A DNA stretch of 64,000 nt from Streptomyces sp. NBC_00525 (GTDB taxonomy: Bacteria; Actinomycetota; Actinomycetes; Streptomycetales; Streptomycetaceae). The position numbers and the translations under genes were made by a program. The notes under the pieces were generated by a model, which was not told the origin of the DNA, made no database searches, and worked only from the letters and a program-made list of their open reading frames with translations. Positions 52,100 through 63,542 of the stretch are shown here, one piece after another (positions within the stretch are counted from its first letter, which is position 1; each line of letters begins with the position of its first letter). The stretch spans positions 4,960,001 to 5,024,000 of the forward strand of contig NZ_CP107834.1 in assembly GCF_036346595.1 (NCBI RefSeq). Direction: 5' to 3'.

Positions 52100-53524
52100 G
52101 TGAGCAGTGCACCGCAAGGACCTGAACCGGGTTCCGGGGCCCGTACGGCCCATCCGGACCACCTCGGTCATGTCATCTTCATCACCGCGGCCGCCGCCAT
52201 GGGCGGCTTTCTGTTCGGCTACGACAGCTCCGTGATCAACGGCGCTGTCGAGGCGATCCGGCACCGCTACGACATCGGCTCCGGCACCCTTGCCCAGGTG
52301 ATCGCCATCGCCCTGATCGGCTGCGCGATCGGGGCCGCCACGGCCGGCCGGATCGCCGACCGCATCGGGCGTATCCGCTGCATGCAGATCGCCGCCGTCC
52401 TGTTCACCATCAGCGCCGTGGGCTCCGCGCTCCCGTTCGCGCTCTGGGACCTGGCGATGTGGCGCATCATCGGCGGCTTCGCGATCGGCATGGCCTCGGT
52501 GATCGGCCCGGCCTACATCGCCGAGGTCTCGCCGCCCGCCTACCGGGGCCGGCTCGGCTCCTTCCAGCAGGCCGCGATCGTCATCGGCATCGCCATCTCC
52601 CAGCTCGTCAACTACGGCATCCTGCAGATCGCGGACGGCGACCAGCGCGGGAAGATCGGCGGGCTGGAGGCCTGGCAGTGGATGCTCGGCGTGATGGTGG
52701 TGCCCGCCGTCCTCTACGGGCTGCTCTCCTTCGCGATTCCGGAGTCCCCGCGCTTCCTGCTCTCGGTGGGCAAGCGGGACCGGGCCCGGAAGATCCTCGA
52801 AGAGGTCGAGGGCACGGGCGTCGACCTCGACGCGCGGGTGGCGGAGATCGAGACCGCGATGCGCCGCGAGCACAAGTCCACCTTCAAGGATTTGCTCGGC
52901 AGCCGTTTCGGCTTCCTTCCCATCGTCTGGGTCGGCATCGGCCTCTCGGTGTTCCAGCAGCTCGTCGGCATCAACGTGGCGTTCTACTACTCGGCGACGC
53001 TCTGGCAGTCCGTGGGCATCGACCCGACCGACTCGTTCTTCTGGTCGTTCACCACGTCGATCGTCAACATCATCGGTACGGTCATCGCGATGATCCTGGT
53101 GGACCGGGTCGGCCGCCGCCCGCTCGCCCTCGTCGGCTCCTGCGGCATGGCGGTCGCGCTGGCCTTCGAGGCGTGGGCCTTCTCCGCCGATCTGGTGGAC
53201 GGCAAGCTGCCGACCGCACAGGGCGCGGTCGCGCTGGTCGCCGCCCATGTGTTCGTGCTCTTCTTCGCCCTGTCGTGGGGTGTCGTGGTCTGGGTCTTCC
53301 TCGGCGAGATGTTCCCCAACCGCATCCGGGCCGCCGCGCTCGGCGTCGCCGCCTCCGCACAGTGGATCGCCAACTGGGCGATCACCGCGAGCTTCCCGAG
53401 CCTCGCCGACTGGAACCTGTCGGGCACGTACATCATCTACGCCTGCTTCGCCACGCTCTCGATCCCGTTCGTCCTGAAGTTCGTGAAGGAGACGAAGGGC
53501 AAGGCGCTGGAGGAGATGGGCTGA
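52100..53524 (+). CDS. glcP: Glucose permease (major facilitator, sugar-porter type)
   Basis: 474 residues from GTG, with AGGGAGGT 5 bases upstream. Twelve membrane helices; sugar-porter motifs GGFLFGYDSSVINGAVEAI, GRIADRIGRIRCM (between helices 2 and 3), PESPRFLL, the QQLVGINVAFYYS of glucose transporters, DRVGRRPLALVG, and the end KETKGKALEEM. In S. coelicolor glcP1 (SCO5578) at this place encodes the main glucose permease, a proton symporter needed for glucose repression. The place next to smc and ftsY is the same. Sugar specificity is inferred from synteny. Confidence 0.9.
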   Translation: MSSAPQGPEPGSGARTAHPDHLGHVIFITAAAAMGGFLFGYDSSVINGAVEAIRHRYDIGSGTLAQVIAIALIGCAIGAATAGRIADRIGRIRCMQIAAVLFTISAVGSALPFALWDLAMWRIIGGFAIGMASVIGPAYIAEVSPPAYRGRLGSFQQAAIVIGIAISQLVNYGILQIADGDQRGKIGGLEAWQWMLGVMVVPAVLYGLLSFAIPESPRFLLSVGKRDRARKILEEVEGTGVDLDARVAEIETAMRREHKSTFKDLLGSRFGFLPIVWVGIGLSVFQQLVGINVAFYYSATLWQSVGIDPTDSFFWSFTTSIVNIIGTVIAMILVDRVGRRPLALVGSCGMAVALAFEAWAFSADLVDGKLPTAQGAVALVAAHVFVLFFALSWGVVVWVFLGEMFPNRIRAAALGVAASAQWIANWAITASFPSLADWNLSGTYIIYACFATLSIPFVLKFVKETKGKALEEMG

Positions 53525-53568
53525 CCGTTCCCCGCTTGCCGGAGCGGGTGACCGATACTGGGTGGGTT

Positions 53569-54768
53569 ATGGAATTCGTCATCCTTGCTGTAGTCATCGC
53601 CCTGGTCGCGGTCGGCGTGATCAGCGGGCTCGTGGTCAGCAGCCGCAAGAAGAAGCAGCTGCCCCCGACGCCGTCGAGCACGCCGACCCTCACACCTCCC
53701 GCCGAGCCCCGTGCCGGTGAGGAGACCGAAGAGCCGCGCGAGGAATCGCGCCGCACCGCCGAGGACGTCTCGGCCCCGCCCGCCGAGGCCGCGCCGCAGC
53801 CCGTGGAGCCGGAGGCGCCCGCCGCCCCCGCGCTCGACGTCCCCGAGCCCACCGCGGGCCGGCTCGTCCGGCTCCGGGCCCGCCTCGCCCGCTCGCAGAA
53901 CACCCTCGGCAAGGGGCTCCTCACCCTCCTGTCCCGGGACAACCTGGACGAGGACACCTGGGAGGAGATCGAGGACACCCTCCTGACCGCCGACGTCGGC
54001 GTCGCCCCCACCCAGGAGCTGGTCGAGCGCCTCCGCGAGCGCGTCCGGGTGCTCGGCACCCGCACCCCCGAGGAGCTGCGCGCCCTGCTGCGCGAGGAGC
54101 TGCTCACCCAGCTCGGCACCGACCTCGACCGCGCCGTGCAGACGGAGGGCGGGCTGGAGACCCCCGGCGTCGTGATGGTCGTCGGGGTCAACGGCACCGG
54201 CAAGACCACCACCACCGGCAAGCTGGCCCGCGTGCTCGTCGCGGACGGCCGCAGCGTCGTGCTCGGCGCGGCCGACACCTTCCGCGCCGCCGCCGCCGAC
54301 CAGCTCCAGACCTGGGGCGAGCGCGTCGGCGCCCGCACCGTACGCGGCCCCGAGGGCGGCGACCCGGCGTCCATCGCCTTCGACGCCGTCAAGGAGGGCA
54401 TCGCCGAGGGCGCCGACGTGGTGCTCATCGACACCGCCGGCCGGCTGCACACCAAGACCGGCCTGATGGACGAGCTGGGCAAGGTCAAGCGGGTCGTCGA
54501 GAAGCACGGCCCGCTCGACGAGGTCCTGCTCGTCCTGGACGCCACGACCGGCCAGAACGGCCTGGTGCAGGCGCGGGTCTTCGCCGAGGTCGTGGACATC
54601 ACCGGCATCGTCCTGACCAAGCTCGACGGCACCGCCAAGGGCGGCATCGTGATCGCCGTCCAGCGCGAGCTGGGCGTCCCGGTCAAGCTCGTCGGACTCG
54701 GCGAGGGTCCGGACGACCTCGCCCCGTTCGAGCCGGAGGCGTTCGTGGACGCCCTGATCGGGGACTGA
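53569..54768 (+). CDS. ftsY: Signal recognition particle receptor FtsY
   Basis: 399 residues from ATG. N-terminal membrane helix (EFVILAVVIALVAVGVISGLVV), an acidic/proline-rich linker (about 28-92), then the N domain and the G domain: GVNGTGKTTTTGKLA (P-loop, about 206), DTFRAAAADQL, DTAGRLHTKTGLMDEL, and TKLDGTAKGG. It docks the ribosome-Ffh complex at the membrane; ffh is about 7 kb downstream. Confidence 0.98.
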   Translation: MEFVILAVVIALVAVGVISGLVVSSRKKKQLPPTPSSTPTLTPPAEPRAGEETEEPREESRRTAEDVSAPPAEAAPQPVEPEAPAAPALDVPEPTAGRLVRLRARLARSQNTLGKGLLTLLSRDNLDEDTWEEIEDTLLTADVGVAPTQELVERLRERVRVLGTRTPEELRALLREELLTQLGTDLDRAVQTEGGLETPGVVMVVGVNGTGKTTTTGKLARVLVADGRSVVLGAADTFRAAAADQLQTWGERVGARTVRGPEGGDPASIAFDAVKEGIAEGADVVLIDTAGRLHTKTGLMDELGKVKRVVEKHGPLDEVLLVLDATTGQNGLVQARVFAEVVDITGIVLTKLDGTAKGGIVIAVQRELGVPVKLVGLGEGPDDLAPFEPEAFVDALIGD

Positions 54769-54787
54769 CCCCTTCCGGCACAGCCAC

Positions 54788-54819
54788 CCGTGGGCCCGGC
54801 CGCATGGCCGGGCCCACGG
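54788..54819. terminator. Terminator after ftsY
   Basis: Perfect 14-bp stem CCGTGGGCCCGGCC/GGCCGGGCCCACGG with GCAT loop; between convergent ftsY and the prim-pol-like gene. Confidence 0.85.
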
Positions 54820-54879
54820 CCGTTCCGAAACCGGTACGGGACCGCCCTCGGGGGCGCCGGAACGGGGCCGGTACGCGGC

Positions 54880-55539
54880 TCAGCCGAGCGGCGCCGCCCA
54901 GCGGTGGCACAGATACGCCAGGGTGCCGAGGAGCAGCCGCGCCTCGGGCGGAGCCGCCCCGTCCAGACCGGGCGGCCGCAGCCAGCGCACCGGGCCGTGC
55001 CCGCCGCAGTCGGAGGGCGGCGCGGTGATGTGGCTGCCGCGCCCGAGCGCCCGCAGATCCAGCCCCGCGTCGTCCCAGCCCATCCGGTACAGCAGCCCCG
55101 GCAGCTCGTCGGCGGCACCCGGCGCGACGAAGAACTGCGCCCGGCCCCGCGGGGTCACCGCGACCGGGCCCAGCGGCAGCCCCATCCGCTCCATCCGCAC
55201 CAGGGCCCGGCGCCCGGCCGCCTCCGCCACGTCCAGCACGTCGAACGAGCGGCCCGCGGGGAGCAGCACCGCGGCGCCCGGCACCTCGGCCCAGGCGCGC
55301 GCCACCGCGTCGAGCGTGGCCCCGGCCGGCACCTCCCGCGCGAAGCCCAGCGGATGCGCGCCCGGAGCGGGGCAGCCGCCGTCCCCGCAGGAGCAGACGC
55401 CGCCCGAGACGCGGGCGCCCGGCACGACGGCCCAGCCCCACAGCCCGGTGTACTCCGCCACCTCCGTGATCCCGGTGGTGGCACGGGCACGCCGCCGCGC
55501 ACCGGTACGCAGTTCGCGGATGCCGATCGTGAAGCCCAT
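54880..55539 (-). CDS. Bifunctional primase/polymerase (prim-pol) N-terminal domain protein
   Basis: 219 residues from ATG, with GGAGGGG upstream. Prim-pol-like pattern YTGLWGWAVVPGARVS...CSCGDGGCPAPGAHPLGF (a Cys-rich insert that may bind zinc), then GRSFDVLDVAEAAG and LLYRMGWDDAGLDLRALGRGSHITAPPSD. Only the N-terminal domain is present; no helicase or C-terminal primase domain. In actinobacteria such small prim-pol-like proteins are common near nsdA and their role is unknown. Divergent from nsdA, 360 bases away. Confidence 0.8.
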   Translation of the reverse strand: MGFTIGIRELRTGARRRARATTGITEVAEYTGLWGWAVVPGARVSGGVCSCGDGGCPAPGAHPLGFAREVPAGATLDAVARAWAEVPGAAVLLPAGRSFDVLDVAEAAGRRALVRMERMGLPLGPVAVTPRGRAQFFVAPGAADELPGLLYRMGWDDAGLDLRALGRGSHITAPPSDCGGHGPVRWLRPPGLDGAAPPEARLLLGTLAYLCHRWAAPLG

Positions 55540-55899
55540 GCCCCCTCCAACGGGTCCGGCTCGCCGGTGGTTACGAAGCGGAGCGTGCGACCGCCCGCGC
55601 GCCCCCGGACGCTTCCTCGCGCCCGTACCGATCGCCCGGTCCAGTGAATCGCGACCCGCGCCGGTGGCGTTCAATCGAAGGGGTGGCGAATGGTGGCGAT
55701 TGCGCAAAGGGCCTCGCGGAGCCGGTGATCGTAGGATTACCGTCGGTACACGAACCATGGAAGTATGTGCGCCCACGGGTATGCCGCAGGCATCCCGATT
55801 TTCTGTTCGATCGGGCGCAACGCCCGTACGGGAAACATGAGTTCGCGGCGTTCTGACAGTGCTTCGCGCGACAGGATTCGGCGGGATGGGGGCGTTCCA
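55540..55899. promoter_or_regulatory. Divergent region between the prim-pol-like gene and nsdA
   Basis: 360 bases without a firm gene. In-frame codons ATG 55765 and ATG 55837 could extend nsdA upstream. The stretch from 55670 to 55770 is somewhat less G+C rich and is the probable promoter area. No clear operator was found. Confidence 0.5.
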
Positions 55900-57372
55900 G
55901 TGAGTGGCAGCGGCGCAGGCGAGACGAATGCCGGCAAGCGCCCGAACGAGCAATTGGGCTCGTGGTTCGTGCGCAGCGGCTGGTCGAAGGGCGAGCTGGC
56001 GCGACAGGTGAACCGGCGGGCGCGCCAGATGGGCGCCCACCACGTCAGCACCGACACCTCCCGCGTACGGCGCTGGCTCGACGGCGAGCAGCCGCGCGAG
56101 CCCATCCCGCGCATCCTGTCCGAGCTGTTCTCCGAGCGCTTCGGCAGCGTCGTCGCCGTCGAGGACCTCGGCCTGCGCACCCCGCACCAGGCACCCTCCG
56201 TAGCCGGGGTGGACCTGCCCTGGGCGGGTCCGCAGACCGTCGCCCTGCTCAGCGAGTTCTCCCGCAGCGATCTGATGCTCGCCCGGCGCGGCTTCCTCGG
56301 CAGCTCCCTCGCCCTCGCCGCCGGACCCGCCCTCATCGAGCCCATGCAGCGCTGGCTGGTGCCCGTCGTGGCCGCCCCCGCCGCCGAACCGGAACCCGCC
56401 GCGTCCCGCCGCCCCTCCAGGCTCTCCGGCCCCGAACTGGACCTGCTGGAATCCACCACCGCGATGTTCCGCCAGTGGGACGCGCAGTGCGGCGGCGGAC
56501 TGCGCCGCAAGGCCGTCGTCGGCCAGCTCCACGAGGTCACCGACCTGCTCCAGGAGCCGCAGCCGGCCGCCACCTCCAAGCGCCTGTTCCGCTGCGCCGC
56601 CGAACTGGCCGAGCTGGCGGGCTGGATGAGCTACGACGTGGGCCTCCAGCCCACCGCCCAGAAGTACTTCGTGCTCGCGCTGCACGCCGCCAAGGAGGCC
56701 GGCGACAAGCCGCTCGGCTCGTACGTGCTGTCCAGCATGAGCCGCCAGATGATCCACCTCGGCCGCCCGGACGACGCCCTGGAGCTGATCCACCTCGCCC
56801 AGTACGGCAGCCGCGACTGCGCGACCGCGCGCACCCAGGCCATGCTGTACGCGATGGAAGCCCGCGCCTACGCCAACATGGGCCAGCCCAGCAAGTGCAA
56901 GCGGGCGGTCCGGATGGCCGAGGACACCTTCCTGGACGCCGGGGTCGACGGCGAGCCCGAGCCCGACTGGATCCGCTTCTTCTCCGAGGCGGAGCTGAAC
57001 GGCGAGAACAGCCACTCGTACCGGGACCTCGCCTACGTGGCGGGCCGCAGCCCCACGTACGCCTCGCTCGCCGAGCCCGTCATGCGGCGGGCCGTCCAGC
57101 TCTTCGGCGAGGACGACGAGCACCAGCGCTCCTACGCCCTCAACCTCATCGGCCTCGCCACCGTGCATCTGCTCAAGGGCGAGCCCGAGGAGTGCACGGT
57201 GCCGGCCGAGCAGGCGCTGCGCGTCGCCAAGAAGGTCCGCTCCGAGCGCGTCAACACCCGGCTGCGCAAGACCGTGGACACCGCCGCCCGCGACTACGGG
57301 GACGTCCCCGAGGTCGCCCGGCTCACCGAACTCCTCATCGAGCAACTGCCCGAAACCGTGGAAGCCGTCTGA
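55900..57372 (+). CDS. nsdA: NsdA, TPR-like negative regulator of development and antibiotic production
   Basis: 490 residues from GTG (MSGSGAGETNAGKRPNEQLGSWFVRSGWSKGELARQVNRRARQMGAHHVSTDTSRVRRWLDGEQPREP...), or 511 from ATG 55837. The N-terminal 70 residues look like a helix-turn-helix (Xre-like) segment; the rest is helical and TPR-like (LFRCAAELAELAGWMSYDVG...SRQMIHLGRPDDALELIHLAQYGSRDCATARTQAMLYAMEARAYANMG). In S. coelicolor, nsdA disruption gives early sporulation and more actinorhodin. It is isolated, with its own promoter region. The ribosome site before the GTG is a weak ATGGGGG. Confidence 0.93.
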   Translation: MSGSGAGETNAGKRPNEQLGSWFVRSGWSKGELARQVNRRARQMGAHHVSTDTSRVRRWLDGEQPREPIPRILSELFSERFGSVVAVEDLGLRTPHQAPSVAGVDLPWAGPQTVALLSEFSRSDLMLARRGFLGSSLALAAGPALIEPMQRWLVPVVAAPAAEPEPAASRRPSRLSGPELDLLESTTAMFRQWDAQCGGGLRRKAVVGQLHEVTDLLQEPQPAATSKRLFRCAAELAELAGWMSYDVGLQPTAQKYFVLALHAAKEAGDKPLGSYVLSSMSRQMIHLGRPDDALELIHLAQYGSRDCATARTQAMLYAMEARAYANMGQPSKCKRAVRMAEDTFLDAGVDGEPEPDWIRFFSEAELNGENSHSYRDLAYVAGRSPTYASLAEPVMRRAVQLFGEDDEHQRSYALNLIGLATVHLLKGEPEECTVPAEQALRVAKKVRSERVNTRLRKTVDTAARDYGDVPEVARLTELLIEQLPETVEAV

Positions 57373-59313
<1,941 letters not shown>

Positions 59314-59360
59314 ACGGACACCACGATCCGCACGGCTCCACGCACGGAAGGGGCAGCCGG

Positions 59361-61820
59361 GTGACGCACACCGACACCACCACCGCATCCGCATCCCCGG
59401 ACCCGGCACCCGGCGGCTACGCGGCGGCCCGGCTGCGCCTCCTCCACGAGAAGGAGCGGGCCGGGGCGCCGCGCCGCACCGCCCTCGCCGCCCTCACCGA
59501 CGACTGGCTCACCACCCTTTTCACGGCGGCGAGCACCGAGACCGGCGTCCGGGGCGCCGCCCTCGTCGCCGTCGGCGGCTACGGCCGGGCCGAACTCTCC
59601 CCGCGCAGCGACCTCGACCTCCTCCTCCTGCACGACACCACCGCCGCCCCCGCGGCCGTCGCCGCCCTCGCCGACCGCCTCTGGTACCCCGTCTGGGACC
59701 TCGGCCTCGCCCTCGACCACTCCGTCCGCACCCCCGCCGAGGCCCGCAAGGCCGCCGCAGCCGACCTCAAGGTCCAGCTCGGACTCCTCGACGCCCGGCC
59801 GGTCGCCGGCGACCGCGACCTCGTCGCCGCCCTGCGCACCGCGACCCTCGCCGACTGGCGCGACCGGGCCCCCGCCCGGCTGCCCGCCCTGCGCGAACTC
59901 TGCCGCGACCGCGCCGCCCGCGCCGGAGAACTGCGCTTCCTCCTCGAACCCGACCTCAAGGAGGCCCGCGGCGGCCTCCGCGACACCACCGCCCTGCGCG
60001 CCGTCGCCGCCTCCTGGCTCGCCGACGCCCCCCGCGAAGGACTCGCCGAAGCCCGCCGCACCCTGCTCGACACCCGCGACGCCCTCCACCTCACCACCGG
60101 CCGCGCCACCGACCGGCTCGCCCTCCAGGAACAGGACCAGGTCGCCCGGGCCCTCGGCCTCCCCGACGCCGACGCCCTGCTCCGCCGGGTCTACGAGGCC
60201 GCCCGCACCGTCTCCTACGCCGCCGACGTCACCTGGCGCGAGGTCGACCGGGTACTGCGCGCCCGCTCCGCCCGGCCCCGGCCGCGCGCCCTGCCCGGCG
60301 CCGGACGGAGCCGCACCCCCGAACGGACCCCGCTCGCCGACGGCGTGGTCGAGGCGGAGGGCGAGGCCGTCCTCGCCCGCACCGCCCGCCCCGAACACGA
60401 CCCGGTGCTCCTGCTGCGCGCCGCCGCCGCTGCCGCCCAGTCCGGACTTCCGCTCTCCCGCCACGTCGTACGGCGCCTCGCCACCGCCGCCCGGCCGCTC
60501 CCGGTGCCCTGGCCGGCCGAAGCCCGCGAGGAACTCGTCACCCTGCTCGGCGCCGGACCGGCCACCGTCCCCGTCTGGGAGGCCCTGGAGGCCGAAGGGC
60601 TCATCACCCGCCTGCTGCCCGGCTGGGAACGCGTCCACTGCCGCCCCCAGCGCAACCCCGTCCACACCTGGACCGTCGACCGCCACCTCGTGGAGACCGC
60701 CGTCCGCGCCTCCGCGCTCACCCGCCGCGTCGGCCGCCCCGACCTCCTGCTCGTCGCCGCCCTGCTCCACGACATCGGCAAGGGACGGCCCGGCGACCAC
60801 TCCGTCGCCGGCGAGGCCGTCGCCCGCGACCTGGCCGCCCGGATCGGCTTCGACCCGCACGACGTGGCCGTCGTCGCCACCCTCGTCCGCCACCACCTGC
60901 TGCTCGTCGAGACCGCCACCCGGCGCGACCTGGACGACCCGGCCACCGTGCGCGCCGTCGCCGACGCGGTCGCCACCCCGGCCACCCTGGAGCTGCTGCA
61001 CGCCCTGACCGAGGCCGACGCGCTGGCCACCGGGCCCGCCGCCTGGTCCGCCTGGCGGGCATCCCTCGTCGCCGGACTCGTCGGGCGGGTCGCGCTGCTC
61101 CTGGCCGGCGGGGCCCCCGAGGAACCGGGGCCCGCCGCCCCCGACGCCGAACAGGAACGCCTCGCCGCCGAGGCCCGGCGCACCGGAGGCCCCGTACTCG
61201 CCCTGCGCACCCGGCCGGAGACCCCGCACGAGGAGGGCGCACCCGAGCCGGTCGGCGCCGAACTCCTCATCGCGCTCCGCGACCGGCCCGGCGTGCTGCC
61301 TGCCGCCGCCGGGGTCCTCGCCCTGCACCGCCTCACCGTCCGCGCCGCCGAACTGCGCGCCGCGGAGCCGCCGGCCGGGCCGGGTGGGGACGCGGACGTG
61401 CTGCTGCTCAGCTGGCGGGTGGCCGCCGAGTACGGCTCGCTGCCCGACCCGGCCCGGCTCCGCGCCGACCTCGTACGCGCCCTGGACGGCACCCTGGACC
61501 TCACCGCCCGCCTCGCCGAGCGCGAGGCGGCCCGCCCCCGGCGGCGCGGCACGACGGCCCCGCCGCCCCGGGTGACGGTCGCCCCGGCCGACTCCCGCCT
61601 CGCCACGGTGATCGAGGTGCGCGCCCAGGACGCCCCCGGCCTGCTCCACCGCATCGGCCACGCCCTGGAACGCAGCGCGGTCCGGGTGCGCAGCGCCCAT
61701 GTGTCGACGCTGGGCGCGAACGCGGTCGACACGGTCTACGTCACGGACGCGGCCGGTCAGCCACTGGCCCCGCGCGAGGCGGCGGAGCTGGCCCGCGAGG
61801 TCGAGCGGGCGCTCGGCTGA
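59361..61820 (+). CDS. glnD: PII adenylyltransferase/uridylyltransferase-like GlnD
   Basis: 819 residues from GTG, with AAGGGG 7 bases upstream. N-terminal nucleotidyltransferase VGGYGRAELSPRSDLDLLLL (about 71-90); HD domain LLHDIGKGRPGDHS (about 470) with HRH-type residues; two ACT domains at the end (LLIALRDRPGVLPAAAGVLAL and VIEVRAQDAPGLLHRIGHALE). In Streptomyces it adenylylates GlnK; the HD domain removes the group in other bacteria. Third gene of the amtB-glnK-glnD operon, under GlnR control. Confidence 0.97.
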   Translation: MTHTDTTTASASPDPAPGGYAAARLRLLHEKERAGAPRRTALAALTDDWLTTLFTAASTETGVRGAALVAVGGYGRAELSPRSDLDLLLLHDTTAAPAAVAALADRLWYPVWDLGLALDHSVRTPAEARKAAAADLKVQLGLLDARPVAGDRDLVAALRTATLADWRDRAPARLPALRELCRDRAARAGELRFLLEPDLKEARGGLRDTTALRAVAASWLADAPREGLAEARRTLLDTRDALHLTTGRATDRLALQEQDQVARALGLPDADALLRRVYEAARTVSYAADVTWREVDRVLRARSARPRPRALPGAGRSRTPERTPLADGVVEAEGEAVLARTARPEHDPVLLLRAAAAAAQSGLPLSRHVVRRLATAARPLPVPWPAEAREELVTLLGAGPATVPVWEALEAEGLITRLLPGWERVHCRPQRNPVHTWTVDRHLVETAVRASALTRRVGRPDLLLVAALLHDIGKGRPGDHSVAGEAVARDLAARIGFDPHDVAVVATLVRHHLLLVETATRRDLDDPATVRAVADAVATPATLELLHALTEADALATGPAAWSAWRASLVAGLVGRVALLLAGGAPEEPGPAAPDAEQERLAAEARRTGGPVLALRTRPETPHEEGAPEPVGAELLIALRDRPGVLPAAAGVLALHRLTVRAAELRAAEPPAGPGGDADVLLLSWRVAAEYGSLPDPARLRADLVRALDGTLDLTARLAEREAARPRRRGTTAPPPRVTVAPADSRLATVIEVRAQDAPGLLHRIGHALERSAVRVRSAHVSTLGANAVDTVYVTDAAGQPLAPREAAELAREVERALG

Positions 61821-61852
61821 GCCGCGCCCCCCGCCCGGTGCCGGGCGAGGTC

Positions 61853-61880
61853 TTGGCCTTCTCCGGCCTCCGGATACCCT
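61853..61880 (+). promoter_or_regulatory. Possible ffh promoter
   Basis: TTGGCC, 16 bases, TACCCT, about 50 bases before the ffh GTG. It is the only reasonable pair in the gap after glnD; the -10 is weak. Confidence 0.4.
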
Positions 61881-61930
61881 GGGAACCTGCTGACCCGACC
61901 CGCCCCCGACTCTGAGGACCGACGAGCGCC

Positions 61931-63478
61931 GTGTTCGATACTCTCTCCGACCGCCTTGCCGCGACTTTCAAGAACCTCCGGGGCAAGGGCCGCTTGTCCG
62001 AGGCGGACATCGACGCCACGGCTCGCGAGATCCGTATCGCCCTGCTCGAAGCCGACGTGGCACTGCCCGTCGTCCGGTCCTTCATCGCCAAGGTCAAGGA
62101 GCGGGCGCGCGGCGCCGAGGTCTCGCAGGCGCTGAATCCGGCGCAGCAGGTCATCAAGATCGTCAACGAGGAGCTCATCGCCATCCTCGGCGGCGAGACC
62201 CGGCGGCTGCGGTTCGCCAAGAACCCGCCCACCGTGATCATGCTCGCCGGTCTCCAGGGTGCCGGTAAGACGACCCTCGCCGGAAAGCTCGGCCGCTGGC
62301 TCAAGGGCCAGGGCCACTCCCCGCTGCTCGTCGCCTGCGACCTCCAGCGCCCCAACGCCGTCAACCAGCTGAGCGTCGTCGCCGAGCGCGCCGGGGTCGC
62401 GGTGTACGCCCCCCAGCCGGGCAACGGCGTCGGCGACCCGGTCCAGGTCGCCAAGGACTCCATCGAGTACGCGAAGTCCAAGGTCCACGACATCGTCATC
62501 GTGGACACCGCCGGCCGCCTCGGCATCGACCAGGAGCTGATGCGGCAGGCCGCGGACATCCGCGACGCCGTCAGCCCGGACGAGATCCTGTTCGTGGTCG
62601 ACGCCATGATCGGTCAGGACGCCGTCAACACCGCCGAGGCGTTCCGCGACGGCGTCGGCTTCGACGGCGTCGTGCTCTCCAAGCTCGACGGCGACGCCCG
62701 CGGTGGCGCGGCCCTGTCGATCGCCCATGTCACGGGCAAGCAGATCATGTTCGCGTCGAACGGCGAGAAGCTGGACGACTTCGACGCGTTCCACCCTGAC
62801 CGGATGGCCTCCCGCATCCTCGACATGGGTGACCTGCTCACCCTGATCGAGCAGGCGGAGAAGACGTTCAGCCAGGAAGAGGCCGAGAAGATGGCCTCCA
62901 AGCTGGCGTCCAAGAAGGGCCAGGACTTCACCCTGGACGACTTCCTGGCCCAGATGGAGCAGGTCCGCAAGATGGGCTCCATCTCCAAGCTGCTCGGCAT
63001 GCTCCCCGGCATGGGGCAGATCAAGGACCAGATCAACAACATCGACGAGCGCGACGTCGACCGCACCGCCGCGATCATCAAGTCGATGACCCCGAAGGAG
63101 CGCGCCGAGCCGACGATCATCAACGGCTCCCGGCGCGCCCGTATCGCCAAGGGCTCCGGCGTCGAGGTCAGCGCCGTGAAGAACCTGGTCGAGCGGTTCT
63201 TCGAGGCCCGCAAGATGATGTCCCGCATGGCGCAGGGCGGCGGCATGCCGGGGATGCCCGGCATGCCCGGCATGGGGGGCGGCCCCGGCCGGCAGAAGAA
63301 GCAGGTCAAGCAGGCCAAGGGCAAGCGCAAGAGCGGCAACCCGATGAAGCGCAAGGCCGAGGAGCAGGCAGCCGCCGCCCGCCGCGAGGCCGCGCAGAAC
63401 GGCGCCCCCGGCCTGCCGGCCGGTCAGAGCGGGCAGAACTTCGAGCTGCCCGACGAGTTCAAGAAGTTCATGGGCTGA
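61931..63478 (+). CDS. ffh: Signal recognition particle GTPase Ffh
   Basis: 515 residues from GTG. N domain (MFDTLSDRLAATFKNLRGKGRLSEADIDATAREIRIALLEADVALPVV), G domain with P-loop GLQGAGKTTLAGKLG (about 107-120), DTAGRLGID, and KLDGDARGG. The methionine-rich M domain (about 310-440) binds 4.5S RNA and signal peptides. The tail contains a Gly-Met-Pro repeat and a Lys/Arg/Gln-rich stretch. It delivers membrane-protein ribosomes to FtsY. Confidence 0.98.
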   Translation: MFDTLSDRLAATFKNLRGKGRLSEADIDATAREIRIALLEADVALPVVRSFIAKVKERARGAEVSQALNPAQQVIKIVNEELIAILGGETRRLRFAKNPPTVIMLAGLQGAGKTTLAGKLGRWLKGQGHSPLLVACDLQRPNAVNQLSVVAERAGVAVYAPQPGNGVGDPVQVAKDSIEYAKSKVHDIVIVDTAGRLGIDQELMRQAADIRDAVSPDEILFVVDAMIGQDAVNTAEAFRDGVGFDGVVLSKLDGDARGGAALSIAHVTGKQIMFASNGEKLDDFDAFHPDRMASRILDMGDLLTLIEQAEKTFSQEEAEKMASKLASKKGQDFTLDDFLAQMEQVRKMGSISKLLGMLPGMGQIKDQINNIDERDVDRTAAIIKSMTPKERAEPTIINGSRRARIAKGSGVEVSAVKNLVERFFEARKMMSRMAQGGGMPGMPGMPGMGGGPGRQKKQVKQAKGKRKSGNPMKRKAEEQAAAARREAAQNGAPGLPAGQSGQNFELPDEFKKFMG

Positions 63479-63492
63479 GCGCCCCGGGCCCT

Positions 63493-63536
63493 GCCGGAGG
63501 GGCGGTCGCCGCAGCCGCGGTGGCCGCCCCTCCGGC
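63493..63536. terminator. Terminator between ffh and the convergent methyltransferase-like gene
   Basis: Perfect 13-bp stem GCCGGAGGGGCGG/CCGCCCCTCCGGC with an 18-base loop. It ends 7 bases before the stop of the convergent gene. Confidence 0.85.
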
Positions 63537-63542
63537 GTACGT

